Positions 8,100 to 15,873 of a stretch of 64,000 bases of DNA are shown here, piece after piece. A program made the translations under genes and the position numbers. How positions within the stretch are numbered: the stretch's first letter is position 1; the number at the start of each line of letters is the position of its first letter. Source of the stretch: Methanobacteriota archaeon (lineage in GTDB: Archaea > Halobacteriota > Methanomicrobia > Methanomicrobiales > Methanoculleaceae); assembly GCA_023393455.1 (NCBI GenBank), contig JAEWLJ010000002.1, positions 1 through 64,000 on the forward strand, written 5' to 3'. The notes under the pieces were generated by a model. That model worked only from the letters and a program-made list of their open reading frames with translations, had not been told where the DNA came from and ran no database searches.

Positions 8100-8765
8100 T
8101 TAGAATGATTTTGTTGATCCAGTGACGAGTTTGCCTTCATGATTGTATTCGCACTTGATGGCTCCCTTGAAATCTACACCCCTTCTGAGCTCCAGATGCC
8201 CCACGTAACGCTTCTGGGCGCCGGGGTTTAGCACACCCAGCGAGATCGTCTTGGTCGCCTTGAACTCTTTATGCTTCGAGTCTTTCGGCGTCATCTCGAT
8301 GATCAGATTAAAGTTGAATGCCGGTTCCTCCCCTCTGTTCTCCACTATGCCGACCACCTCAATGGTCGGGTCGCTGCCCATCTGGAGCATCTTCGTGCTG
8401 TCGATGCTCACATAGATGTCGGGTTTTCCTTTTTTAAGGGTCTTTTTGACGGTCGTAGCCTTATCTGCGGTCACCGTGATCGTGGAGTTGCTATCCATAT
8501 ATCCGAGCATCGTCACGATGAGGTTATGTTTCCCTGCGGGAACGCTCGTCAGCGTGAGGGGTGCGGTACCCTTATATTCGCCGTCCAGATAGACGTCGGC
8601 ACCCCAGGGGTCCGATGAGATCACGGCGCTCCCATACTGGGCGGGCGTCGGCGTCGGCGTGGCCTTCCCCTGAGGGGATGAACCGGGCAGTTCTGAGGCG
8701 GTTGTACATCCGGCTGATAACAGTGCGAGGATCAGTAGGCAGATGAGGGAGGCCTTGTATCGCAT
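8100..8765 (-). CDS. PEGA-domain lipoprotein
   Basis: 221 residues from ATG 8765. The signal peptide ends in a lipobox (ALLSAGC, Cys ~20), then a Thr/Pro linker (KATPTPTPAQ) and a PEGA domain (SAVISSDPWGADVYLDGEYK, APLTLTSVPAGKHNLIVTM), then a C-terminal beta-rich domain of CARDB-like character (EVVGIVENRGEEPAFNF). PEGA domains are surface-exposed cell-envelope modules of unknown ligand. A TATA-like TTTTAAAG lies at 8791-8798. A remnant of a paralogue's 5' end is at 10595-10690. Confidence 0.8.
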   Translation of the reverse strand: MRYKASLICLLILALLSAGCTTASELPGSSPQGKATPTPTPAQYGSAVISSDPWGADVYLDGEYKGTAPLTLTSVPAGKHNLIVTMLGYMDSNSTITVTADKATTVKKTLKKGKPDIYVSIDSTKMLQMGSDPTIEVVGIVENRGEEPAFNFNLIIEMTPKDSKHKEFKATKTISLGVLNPGAQKRYVGHLELRRGVDFKGAIKCEYNHEGKLVTGSTKSF

Positions 8766-9004
8766 GAATAGCATACTGGCGCTTCCATACTTTAAAAGTT
8801 ATTATTCTGCCCCGGGGATGAGCGTCTTACCTCGCCATTTCCGGGGGAGCAGGAGGGGCTTTAATTGTATTCTTGCGATCACGAACGAATAGTGTGAGAG
8901 TAAGTTTGCGGGAAGTGCTACGCTGCTTTCTCTGAGCGAGTTTATACCAACTATATTCATGATGGATATTATCATCCACCTGGCATTCGCATCAGCACCG
9001 CCAC

Positions 9005-9405
9005 CACTCCGCCGGTCCCGGCCCTTGCAGCATTACAGCAGGTTACCGCAGAATTGCTGCACCGGCCGCGAAAATCAAGCGGCCGGGGAAGGCGCCGGAT
9101 CTGACAGTACCCGTACAGATAGAGAGACGCATTTCTCTCAGTACTAAAGTACAGCAAAACACGCATACGGTTCCCAACACCGGCTCCGGGGTGGGTGCGT
9201 GTGCGGGTGTGTGCGAAATCCGGAATGTTGGAATCGATCCCATGAATTCGCCGCCAGGGGGCGGAAACACCAATCGAACGTCATTTGATCGCCATTTGAG
9301 TGACATCCTCTGCTACAACATGCTGAAAACCGGTGCAAAGCGAGAGCCGGTGCTGCAAGAGCCGCTCCCCGGGATCCTCGACCACCGGACGTTTGCCCGG
9401 ACGAA
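9005..9405 (+). repeat. Repeat unit, copy 2 (inverted partner of 1345-1760)
   Basis: About 400 bp homologous to the minus strand of 1345-1760. It includes a CTGCTGTAA/GCAGCATTACAGC-type segment, a GT-rich tract near 9200 and the 5' part of the small zinc-finger gene. The two copies are in opposite orientation 7.6 kb apart and could recombine to invert the region between them. Confidence 0.7.
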
Positions 9406-9541
9406 GGTCGAACTCAGCCGATGCGACGTCTGCGGGGAGAAGAAGGCGGTCTACCGCTCGCGGGAGGCGCGGGCGAGGGTCTGCGAGGGGTGTTATGCAA
9501 GAATGGTCCGGGAGTTGAACGGGTGGGCGGGGGTGAGATGA
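9350..9541 (+). CDS. Small double-CxxC zinc-finger protein
   Basis: 63 residues from GTG 9350 (an in-frame ATG at 9320 would add 10). The conserved part starts LQEPLPGILDHRTFARTKVE, then CDVCGEKKAVYRSREARARV and CEGCYARMVREL: two CxxC pairs 20 residues apart, a likely treble-clef-like zinc site. Function unknown. The start is placed at GTG because the decayed copy near 1.4 kb has ATG codons at this point and similarity remains high from here on. Confidence 0.55.
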   Translation: MLQEPLPGILDHRTFARTKVELSRCDVCGEKKAVYRSREARARVCEGCYARMVRELNGWAGVR

Positions 9542-9544
9542 ACG

Positions 9545-9780
9545 ACTGGCGGGAGCGTAGCGAGCGGCAGGAGTTCGAGAAAACCCGGAGGGTTTTTGAG
9601 TGACGACGTTCCTAGCGGAGCGGAGTTCGAGCACCGAAGGTGCGAAGTGCGGTGAACGACGGGCCGAAGGGTGCGACGTTCCAACGGAGCAGGAGCACCC
9701 TTAGATGCGGGGCCGGAGTTTGAGAGACCCGCAGGGTTTCGAGTCTGGAGCGTGAGCACCGGAGGTACGATGATGCACGT
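9545..9780. repeat. Degenerate GAGCACCGAAGGTGCGA-type repeats
   Basis: Imperfect short repeats built from GAGTTCGAG, GAGCACC(G)AAGGTGCGA and GCGACGTTCC. A related stretch lies at 29060-29360. All six frames give low-complexity peptides, so I see no gene. Confidence 0.5.
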
Positions 9781-10001
9781 TTTCCCCGTTCGCTACCTCC
9801 GGACACGTTTCCAGGGCAGTTCCCCTGTCAGTCCGGGACAAGCGGTGCAGCGCCAAATGCACCGACCTGCCCGGCTGGTTCTATCGTGTCCGGCGTGCGG
9901 AACGAATGGGCCAACGTTCCGTGATTGGATGCAGGTCTTCGTAATGTTGATCTCCCTGTCCCGCTCCGGGGTGCCCGATGCCGTCGTCCCTGGGATAATT
10001 G

Positions 10002-10217
10002 TCAGGTTGAGGTGAACATGGTGATTGTCGTCTCCGACCCATTCACCGGGGCTTCCTGATAATGGATCGGCAGCACGATCTCAAGCGGAAAGCGGGGGCA
10101 TGCATCTGTGACGGTCTGATCGTTGCCGGGCGGCGGTTGCAAGATGCACCTGGCGGCCAGGAGAATCATGGCAATCGAGAATGCTACAAAGAGCCCGCCG
10201 ACGGCCCGCATCTCCAT
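10002..10217 (-). CDS. Small membrane-anchored protein, unknown
   Basis: 71 residues: an N-terminal membrane segment (GGLFVAFSIAMILLAARCIL) and a short exported part with one Cys and a Thr-rich end (ETTITMFTST). No family recognised. Composition is plausible for a small envelope protein, but there is no supporting operon or homologue in the window. Confidence 0.35.
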   Translation of the reverse strand: MEMRAVGGLFVAFSIAMILLAARCILQPPPGNDQTVTDACPRFPLEIVLPIHYQEAPVNGSETTITMFTST

Positions 10218-10390
10218 GCAGGGGTATCTTGAGGTTCGATCGCAAGAACCTGGTGCCGGGTGTTTTCAACGCGAGCCGGGTCGGATAGGGTATTCGCTGT
10301 ATCAGGTGCCGTATGTTCAAAATTATCCTCCGTCAATTCAGGAGATAAAAGAGGGCCGGGAGGCAGTACTGTTTCGTGGACGAGCAGGGC

Positions 10391-10580
10391 ATGATGATGA
10401 GATCGTTTGCACGGGACGACAGGGGGTTCACCGGCCGGGAGGCGGCGATGGTCTTGCTTTTATTGTCGCAGCCTCCACCTTTGTGTACGTGCCCCTCTGT
10501 ACCGGGGGTCTGATGCGATTACGACGATTCCCTATCTGGGGGTGGCCGTCGGTGTCAGTGTGTTTCTTCTTGAAGTGTTA
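10391..10580 (+). pseudogene. Archaellin (flagellin) N-terminal remnant
   Basis: From ATG 10391 the frame reads RSFARDDRGFTGREAAMVL, matching the class III signal peptide and start of archaellins (DERGFTGLEAAIVL). A missing base near 10451 moves the rest into the next frame, AFIVAASTFVYVPLCTGG, equivalent to the conserved AFVVVAAVFSYVVLGAG. Homology then ends. It is a short, frameshifted, 3'-truncated archaellin gene 0.5 kb from an intact type IV pilin. Confidence 0.6.
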
Positions 10581-10594
10581 AGCCGAACTGGTTT

Positions 10595-10690
10595 GCGGCG
10601 TTCGTGCATCCGGCCGAAAGCCGTGCGAGGATCAGCAAGCCGAGGGTGGAGGCTCAGTGTCGCATGAACTGTATGCTAGCGCTCTTATGT
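10595..10690 (-). pseudogene. Remnant of a PEGA-lipoprotein gene 5' end
   Basis: About 95 bp aligning with 8693-8790 (shared GTGCATCCGGC, GTGCGAGGATCAG, GCATGAA and CTGGCGCT-like blocks), that is, the promoter-proximal region and signal-peptide codons of the lipoprotein gene. The frame is stopped after the third codon, so only a scar is left. Confidence 0.5.
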
Positions 10691-11078
10691 TTAATGCTTC
10701 TGCTTCTATCCCGCGAGTGAGTCCCTTATTTCACTGTTTTCAGAGGGAGAGGACGGGCCTGAGCACTTTTTGTAGGGATCTGGTGTCTTGAAGGCATTGT
10801 CATGGGGAGGCAACGTGGTGACCGAATAAGGAGCAGAGTTTGTACCGCCTGCTATGAGGGACCTGGCACACGGCAATCCATACTTGAGTGAGACAAGGAA
10901 ATCAGTTAGATCCGGTAGGTCCATGTGCTCTGAGGGACACGAGTTATAAACTGGGGAGCGAGGACTTGATTTGATAAAGAGGACCTGAGTTACAGATAGA
11001 TGTGAGCGGCAGAACGGGGAGTCTCATTCATGTGTATATTTCAAAAAGATAGTAGATTGTGAGAGATTTTGTTCTCAC
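10691..11078. other. No gene recognised
   Basis: About 390 bp between the lipoprotein scar and the pilin gene. A 72-residue open frame on the minus strand (10706-10924) is rich in Pro/Ser with no recognisable domain. I see nothing else supportable. Confidence 0.4.
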
Positions 11079-11507
11079 TTAAGCAGCAACCGTGAAGACC
11101 TTATCAAGGACAACCTGATCAGTACCGTCTGTGAAGTGTGCCACGACGGTAACTTGGTTTTGTTGTCCTGCAGCCAGTTTATACGAAGAGGAGCTACCCA
11201 CCGCCCCACCCAGTGTACCATCAGTTTCTGCGGTCGCCTCTGCATTATTGATGTGAACAGTAAACTGAGGAGCAGTGGCAGTCAAGAGACCCACATCCTT
11301 TCCACCAAAGAGTTTCACTGTTACAATCGGCGTGTTATCCGCAGCAACACCTTGCGTTGCCGTTACAGTAACCTCTTTCTGGGGAGCGATATTGTCCGTC
11401 ATTCCGAACACAAACGCCGCAATAACCGCAGCGAGGATCACCGTGATGGCGACCATGAGAATAACGCCGATGACCGGCGATACTGCTTCTTCATTCTTGA
11501 AGTTCAT
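11079..11507 (-). CDS. Type IV pilin-like protein (DUF1628 N-domain)
   Basis: 142 residues. The N-terminus (NFKNEEAVSPVIGVILMVA, then ITVILAAVIAAFVFG) is the archaeal pilin class III signal peptide and hydrophobic assembly helix, to be cut by an EppA/PibD-like peptidase before the AVSPVIG core. The rest is a small beta-rich exported domain with many Ala/Thr/Val. It would form an adhesion pilus or pseudopilus subunit. Two adjacent ATGs (11510, 11507) follow AGAGGTG; the second has the better spacing. A TATA box lies at 11574-11584. Confidence 0.85.
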   Translation of the reverse strand: MNFKNEEAVSPVIGVILMVAITVILAAVIAAFVFGMTDNIAPQKEVTVTATQGVAADNTPIVTVKLFGGKDVGLLTATAPQFTVHINNAEATAETDGTLGGAVGSSSSYKLAAGQQNQVTVVAHFTDGTDQVVLDKVFTVAA

Positions 11508-11573
11508 CATACACACCTCTAGACTCCGCGCCCCGATGGGGCAGGCAGTCGATAAAATAAACTGATTTTGCAA

Positions 11574-11584
11574 GATATATAAAG
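11574..11584 (-). promoter_or_regulatory. TATA box of the pilin gene
   Basis: The minus strand reads CTTTATATATC, about 70 bases before the pilin start codon, in an AT-rich spot. It predicts a leader of about 40 nt. Confidence 0.6.
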
Positions 11585-11599
11585 ATATTGGAGTGATTC

Positions 11600-12009
11600 T
11601 TTCCAGAATGATTTTATGTCCCTGTCGTCGGTCGCATGAAAGAATCTTTCATAGAATACATAGTTTGCCGAAAAGAACCAACAGGCTCAGAATGCCGTTT
11701 TGTGGATAATACGAATTCATCGGTATGCACATATAAAAAAGGCCCCCTTCCGGTGTGCCGCCCGGGTGCGGCAGGGTGGGGTGGTATGGTGGTTCGAGCG
11801 GGCCGGATCCGGGGCGACGCGCAGTCGCAGCCGCTATGGGGAGAGGTGTCTGCGCACCGTGGCGCGGGACGGTGCCGTGGATCATGCGGGCGTTGAATGG
11901 AGATCGGTAAGACGGGAAACGGTACCCGGCTCCCGAACCCCGTTCACCGCCGAGGAACGTCCCGGATTCGCGGACGGTGATCCCGGAGAGGATCCCCTCA
12001 TCCGGTCGC
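11600..12009. other. No gene recognised
   Basis: GC-rich sequence with several open frames on both strands, none with a recognisable domain, membrane segment or ribosome site. I see nothing supportable here. Confidence 0.4.
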
Positions 12010-12171
12010 TCAGGATAGGTGTCGGTGAAAGCAGACCCCTTCCCGGATCACGGAGATCGGCGGGAAGTGCGCATCTGGCACCCCAGGGATATCCAGGGTT
12101 TCGACCGGGGCATTCTCCTCTCCCAGTACTTCGCTAAAATGGCTGAGGTAGTCTTCAAGAGGTCGATCCAT
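12010..12171 (-). CDS. Possible 53-residue protein or gene fragment
   Basis: ATG 12171 opens a frame reading MDRPLEDYLSHFSEVLGEE, then APVETLDIPGVPDAHFPPIS. Composition is that of a folded protein rather than a chance frame, but there is no clear ribosome site and no family is recognised. It may be the end of a longer lost gene. Confidence 0.3.
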   Translation of the reverse strand: MDRPLEDYLSHFSEVLGEENAPVETLDIPGVPDAHFPPISVIREGVCFHRHLS

Positions 12172-12177
12172 CGACTT

Positions 12178-12262
12178 CTCTTCGCGTTCTTCGCGCCTTC
12201 GCGTGAGTTGATAGGCGAAGATACCAATACGGTCTCACGCGAAGAACGCGAAGCCGCGAAGC
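12178..12262. repeat. Inverted repeat of TTCGCG-type motifs
   Basis: CTTCGCGTTCTTCGCG near 12180 and CGCGAAGAACGCGAAG near 12239 are inverted copies separated by about 45 bases, able to form a long cruciform or hairpin. The motif resembles intergenic repeats seen in many prokaryotes (from memory). Confidence 0.5.
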
Positions 12263-12530
12263 GCGACTGGCCGAAAGGCAGGAACGTGAGCACCATCAGG
12301 TGCGAAGTCCGGTTTCCGAGTGCTGTCAACTCCTCGTTTCCGTATTGTACGAGGCTGCACTGCTCAGTCTCGGGTGCCGAAACGAGTGAAGTACTGTCTC
12401 CCGGGAACGTGGGCATCGCAGTCTCCGGGGGCGGTAGAAGTGGCAGAGGGGCGGGGTCGTCCACGTTCCTAACGGTAGATGCTGCTCCGGTGCCCCGCCT
12501 CGACCGCAATCCGGGGCCGCTACTCCCGGG

Positions 12531-12710
12531 TCAAGGACCCTTCAGCGCCAGCAGGTCATCTTCGACCACGTTCCAGACTGCATCCCGGTCGATCCCGAAA
12601 TAGTGGTGGATGAGGATGTTCCTCATCCCGATGATGGGAGATGAGCGGATCACCCCGGACGCACAAAGCGATCCCGAACTTCATCCGCTATCCTCTTATT
12701 TCCGTCTCAA
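12531..12710 (-). pseudogene. HepT (DUF86) toxin, C-terminal remnant
   Basis: The frame ends SSPIIGMRNILIHHYFGIDR, DAVWNVVEDDLLALKGP: the HEPN R-x4-H ribonuclease motif (RNILIH) and the typical HepT end. Upstream, one frame away, ADEVRDRFVRPG continues the homology, so a frameshift sits near 12655. The first part of the gene is missing here. A matching HepT start lies at 14074-14121, on the other side of the DUF1016 gene, which suggests one hepT gene split by an insertion. Confidence 0.6.
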
Positions 12711-13861
12711 ACTCCCAAACGTATTTGTTCTTCAATAAAAGCCTGCATTTCATCTTTTCCCGGCAGTTTTAGCAGATACCTGGAGACGAAGAGATTGTTG
12801 TCCATGCCTGCCAGAGCGTATTCCACCAGCGCCTGATTTTTATGGGTGCAGAGCAGAATGCCCACCGGCGGGTTATCTCCCTCAGTCATCACGTTCTTTC
12901 TATACCAGCTCACATAGGTGTTAAGTTGGCCAATGTTTTCATGACTGAAGCCATCCAGTTTCATCTCTACCAGTACATGGCATTTGAGAATACGGTGGTA
13001 AAAAACCAGGTCCACAAAAAAGTGCTCGTCACCAATGAGTATGCGTTTCTGCCGGGCTTCGAAACAGAATCCGTGGCCTAACTCGAGAAGAAATGCTTCC
13101 AACCTCTTGAGGAGTTGACTTTCCAGATGTGATTCGCTCATCACTTCTTCCGGCTTGAGTCCCAGAAATTCGAAGATGTAGGGATCACGGATAGCCAGAT
13201 TAGGCTTGGCCTGTTCTGCATTCTGTTGTGCCAGTTCTGAAAGTTTTTTTTTATCGGCCGAGAGCCCGGAACGTTCATAATATAAACTGTTGATCTGACG
13301 TTTCAACTCGCGCACCGACCAATTACCGCGGATGCACTCGACTTCGTAAAAAGCGCGCCTGGTTTCGTCCTCCAGATTGATGAGTTCCGCGAGATGGGTA
13401 AAGGAGAGTCTGGAGATCAATATCTTACCTGTACTACGGGAATGTGGAGTCACTGACTCCACATTCAGATGTCCGCTGTCCTGGGAGTCAATCCCCGATC
13501 CAGCGAAAAGTCTCTGCCGAACCGATGCATTCAGAAGCTGCGTCAATTGTGGAGGCAGCGCCCCCACAATCTGTGGATAGGTGAGATAGAACCGCCGATA
13601 TCGGTACAACTCCCGACGGTCGCAACGTGATATCTCCTGAGCCGTCAGAATTTCTGCAAGCCTGTCCATCAGCCTGTCTCCATAGTCTGCACGATCAATG
13701 CCGAAACGCTCGTATTCCTCAATGTAGCAACCAATGAGCCAGTTTCTGAGCGTCAGGCTGATATTGACCGCACGACTGGCCTGAGTAACCAGTTCATCAT
13801 GAACGTGGCGGATAGACCCTACCAGTCCATCAAAATTGAATATCGGTTCTTCCGTACTCAT
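12707..13861 (-). CDS. DUF1016 (YhcG-type) PD-(D/E)XK nuclease family protein, second copy
   Basis: 384 residues. N-terminal DUF1016 helical domain (SLTLRNWLIGCYIEEYE, YGDRLMDRLAEIL), a middle linker, then WSVRELKRQINSLYYERSG and the nuclease-like core GFCFEARQKRILIGD, HFFVDLVFYHRIL, LVEMKLDGFSHENIGQLNTY. The D...E-x-K residues are kept, so it may be active. It is more AT-rich than its neighbours and lies between the two halves of a hepT gene, both signs of recent arrival. It is not a close duplicate of the 3203-4321 protein; the two differ through most of the N-terminal half. Confidence 0.85.
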   Translation of the reverse strand: MSTEEPIFNFDGLVGSIRHVHDELVTQASRAVNISLTLRNWLIGCYIEEYERFGIDRADYGDRLMDRLAEILTAQEISRCDRRELYRYRRFYLTYPQIVGALPPQLTQLLNASVRQRLFAGSGIDSQDSGHLNVESVTPHSRSTGKILISRLSFTHLAELINLEDETRRAFYEVECIRGNWSVRELKRQINSLYYERSGLSADKKKLSELAQQNAEQAKPNLAIRDPYIFEFLGLKPEEVMSESHLESQLLKRLEAFLLELGHGFCFEARQKRILIGDEHFFVDLVFYHRILKCHVLVEMKLDGFSHENIGQLNTYVSWYRKNVMTEGDNPPVGILLCTHKNQALVEYALAGMDNNLFVSRYLLKLPGKDEMQAFIEEQIRLGV

Positions 13862-14073
13862 CTATAGTGCCTCATAACCTTAGATCATCCCCTGCAGATG
13901 ATCGTTGAATCGCATGACGGGGAAGAGTCGCTCTTATGAATCCTCCTATCTCCTTATCTGTTCATATTTGCGTAGGATTACATAATTCATTTGATTAGCC
14001 AGCCTGGAGAACCGGATAAGATATTGGCAGGATCTCCTCGATCCGGCCGCGTTTGCCCTGGATATGGGTGGTG

Positions 14074-14121
14074 TCAGTGGTGACGAAGCATGTGAATGAG
14101 ATAAAGCCGGGCATCCTTCAC
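14074..14121 (-). pseudogene. HepT toxin, N-terminal remnant
   Basis: GTG 14121 overlaps the end of the nucleotidyltransferase frame and reads VKDARLYLIHMLRHH before a stop. VKDARLYLIHM is the typical start of HepT. The expected continuation is absent, and the C-terminal part is found 1.4 kb away at 12531-12710. Confidence 0.55.
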
Positions 14122-14408
14122 AGCGGCACGGCATCCGGAGAGATGCGGTCCCTGATGTACCAGTGCAGTCCTCCCTCGGTCACCACGTCGACCTCGCGGC
14201 CGAGCAGGTCTTTTTAGTCCTGAGCAAGAGCGATGTGGTCGAGGAGACTCCTCCCCGGCTCGAACTCGACGAGGAGATCGAGGTCGCTCTCCGGGGTCTC
14301 CTCGTCCCGGGCCACCGACCCGAAGACCCTGACCCTGCGGGCGCCGTGTCCGGCTGCGACTCCAAGGATCTCTTCCCGCCGCTCAAGCAGGTCGGCACAC
14401 AAACTCAA
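14118..14408 (-). pseudogene. MntA-type nucleotidyltransferase antitoxin with internal stop
   Basis: From a TTG at 14408 behind a GGAGAGGGG ribosome site the frame reads LLERREEILGVAAGHGARRV and then the MNT signature GSVARDEETPESDLDLLVEF. An in-frame TAA at 14214-14216 interrupts it after ALAQD. The same frame then continues with the normal MntA end, KDLLGREVDVVTEGGLHWYI to DAVPL, and overlaps the hepT start. It is therefore the antitoxin of the broken HepT. A shortened product of about 64 residues might still be made. Confidence 0.65.
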
Positions 14409-14485
14409 TCCGCCCCTCTCCTGTATCGGTCTTATGGACCGGGGGATATAAGAGTTCTCCCGGGATCCGGTGGGGAGAGACCTGC

Positions 14486-15013
14486 CTACTCCTGCCACCT
14501 CGGCAGCGTCGAGAGGTACTGGCCGACCATCTCCTTCGCCTTCTCAAGCGGCATCCCGAGGTTCTCGGCCATCGCCGGCGCGTACTGCTCGACCGCCCCC
14601 TCCCGCGTCAGATCGGGTTCCGTGAACCCCCCGTCGCGGTAACAGTAGGTGCAGTATCTCACCGAGAGCGACCCGTCCGCCTCCGTCCCGGCGTCCTCGT
14701 CGCGGGCAAGGGGCATCCCGCAGCTCTCGCAGAGGGGAATCTCCCTCCCCGACCACCGCTTCAGGCACGATATCTGCTCCTTCGTGAACGCCACCGCCTT
14801 CTCGGGAGGAATCGCGTACATCTGCGCCATCATCTCCCCGCCAACCTTTGCCATCTCGTCGATGGTGATATCGGGCGCCGTGAACGCCCCGCCCTGGTAG
14901 CAGTAGGTGCAGTAGTCCTTCGAGAGTGCGCCGTCCGCTTCCGTCCCGAACTGCTCAACCGCGCTCATCGGCATCCCGCAGCTCTGGCACGTACGTATCT
15001 TATCTGTCTTCAT
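14486..15013 (-). CDS. Tandem zinc-ribbon protein
   Basis: 175 residues from ATG 15013, preceded by AAAAGGAGA. Two copies of a ~80-residue unit: CQSCGMPM with YCTYCYQGGAF, and CESCGMPL with YCTYCYRDGGF, each giving a CxxC...CxxC zinc site followed by a helical segment. This matches the putative zinc-ribbon family (zf-ribbon_2 type), usually one unit, fused here in tandem. Function unknown; a redox or metal-sensing role is possible. A TATA-like TTATTAAAA lies just upstream near 15042. Confidence 0.75.
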   Translation of the reverse strand: MKTDKIRTCQSCGMPMSAVEQFGTEADGALSKDYCTYCYQGGAFTAPDITIDEMAKVGGEMMAQMYAIPPEKAVAFTKEQISCLKRWSGREIPLCESCGMPLARDEDAGTEADGSLSVRYCTYCYRDGGFTEPDLTREGAVEQYAPAMAENLGMPLEKAKEMVGQYLSTLPRWQE

Positions 15014-15129
15014 GCAATCTCCTTTTAGCGACAAAACGCTTTTAATAAGCAAAACGGTTGTATGAGAGATAAATATTCCCAAAAAAAAAAGCGGCCGCGC
15101 CCGTAAACGCTCGCGGAGCGGGCCGCCGC

Positions 15130-15582
15130 CTATCTCTTCCGGGGCGGGAACTGGATTGTCATCCTGCCGCCTGCGCCGTGCACGAGCACCGCGTCGCGCT
15201 GGAGCGCCCGGGCGTAGCCCTCAAGATAGGGCTCGGCCACCCGGATATCCGCGAAGGTCTCCCGGACCGCCGTTGCCGCGCCGTCGATCGCGATAGATAT
15301 GCCCCCATCGGCGGCGTCCGCAGACTCGCAGGGGATCCCCCACGTCAGGAGGAGCCCTTCCATCAGGGTCGGGGGATCGAGCTGCTCCTCGGCATGGGTG
15401 AGGAGTTCCGTCCCGCTCTCTTCACCAAGTCGCCTGGCGGTGGCGGCTATCCGCTCCGTGAGCCCGGGCGGAGCGTCCAGAAGGAGTTTCTGCACGAGCG
15501 ATCCGATGACGTCGTGCCGCTTCAGCGACCGCGCCACCTTGATCAGCTGCCAGTCCCGGGCAAACGAAGTACCGGTGCGCAT
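15130..15582 (-). CDS. Conserved-looking hypothetical protein, third gene of the Lrp operon
   Basis: 150 residues, soluble, with no membrane segment or cysteine motif. It starts SFARDWQLIKVARSLKRHDV, and the C-terminal half looks like an alpha/beta domain (GGISIAIDGAATAVRETFAD). Possibly an output domain of a methanogen signalling family, but I cannot name it. It begins 3 bases after the end of the membrane-protein gene at 15586-15873, so it is co-transcribed with it and the Lrp regulator. Confidence 0.65.
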   Translation of the reverse strand: MRTGTSFARDWQLIKVARSLKRHDVIGSLVQKLLLDAPPGLTERIAATARRLGEESGTELLTHAEEQLDPPTLMEGLLLTWGIPCESADAADGGISIAIDGAATAVRETFADIRVAEPYLEGYARALQRDAVLVHGAGGRMTIQFPPRKR

Positions 15583-15585
15583 CTC

Positions 15586-15873
15586 TTACCCTCTCATGAT
15601 GCCGTAAGCCATCACGCAGAGGCCGATGATCACCATGACGCGGGAGAAGATCGCCGACCAGGCGATGGTGAAGTCATCGGGCGTGAAGACGCTCACGAGA
15701 TCGGCGAACGTGATCCCCACGACCAGCGTAAACAGCCCGTAGATAAAGATGAGCAGGGTAGGCTGCCTCACGATACGGTAGGCATTGAAGATGATGCCGA
15801 TCAGGAGCGCTCCGAGGAGAAGCGTCACGATCGCAAGCATCTGCTGTATGGTCTCAACTTCCATTCCGTTCAT
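15586..15873 (-). CDS. Small three-span membrane protein
   Basis: 95 residues with three hydrophobic helices (MLAIVTLLLGALLIGIIF, TLLIFIYGLFTLVVGITF, SRVMVIIGLCVMAYGIM). Its ATG overlaps the stop of the Lrp-type gene (ATGA), so translation is coupled. No family recognised. The operon suggests it is controlled by, or signals to, the regulator. Confidence 0.65.
   Translation of the reverse strand: MNGMEVETIQQMLAIVTLLLGALLIGIIFNAYRIVRQPTLLIFIYGLFTLVVGITFADLVSVFTPDDFTIAWSAIFSRVMVIIGLCVMAYGIMRG

Noticed and set aside
9545..9780. CRISPR array
   Set aside because: Repeats are degenerate, uneven in spacing and have no unique spacers or cas genes nearby.
10706..10924. 72-residue minus-strand open frame
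   Set aside because: Pro/Ser-rich, no ribosome site, no domain; not separable from chance.
11700..12137. 145-residue plus-strand open frame
   Set aside because: Arg/Gly/Ser-rich with no domain, typical of an open frame opposite GC-rich sequence.
13946..14113. Small ORF directly after the MntA remnant (start MPGFISFTCFVTTDTTHIQG)
   Set aside because: It overlaps the hepT start in another frame, has no ribosome site and matches no family; probably part of the inserted sequence beside the DUF1016 gene.
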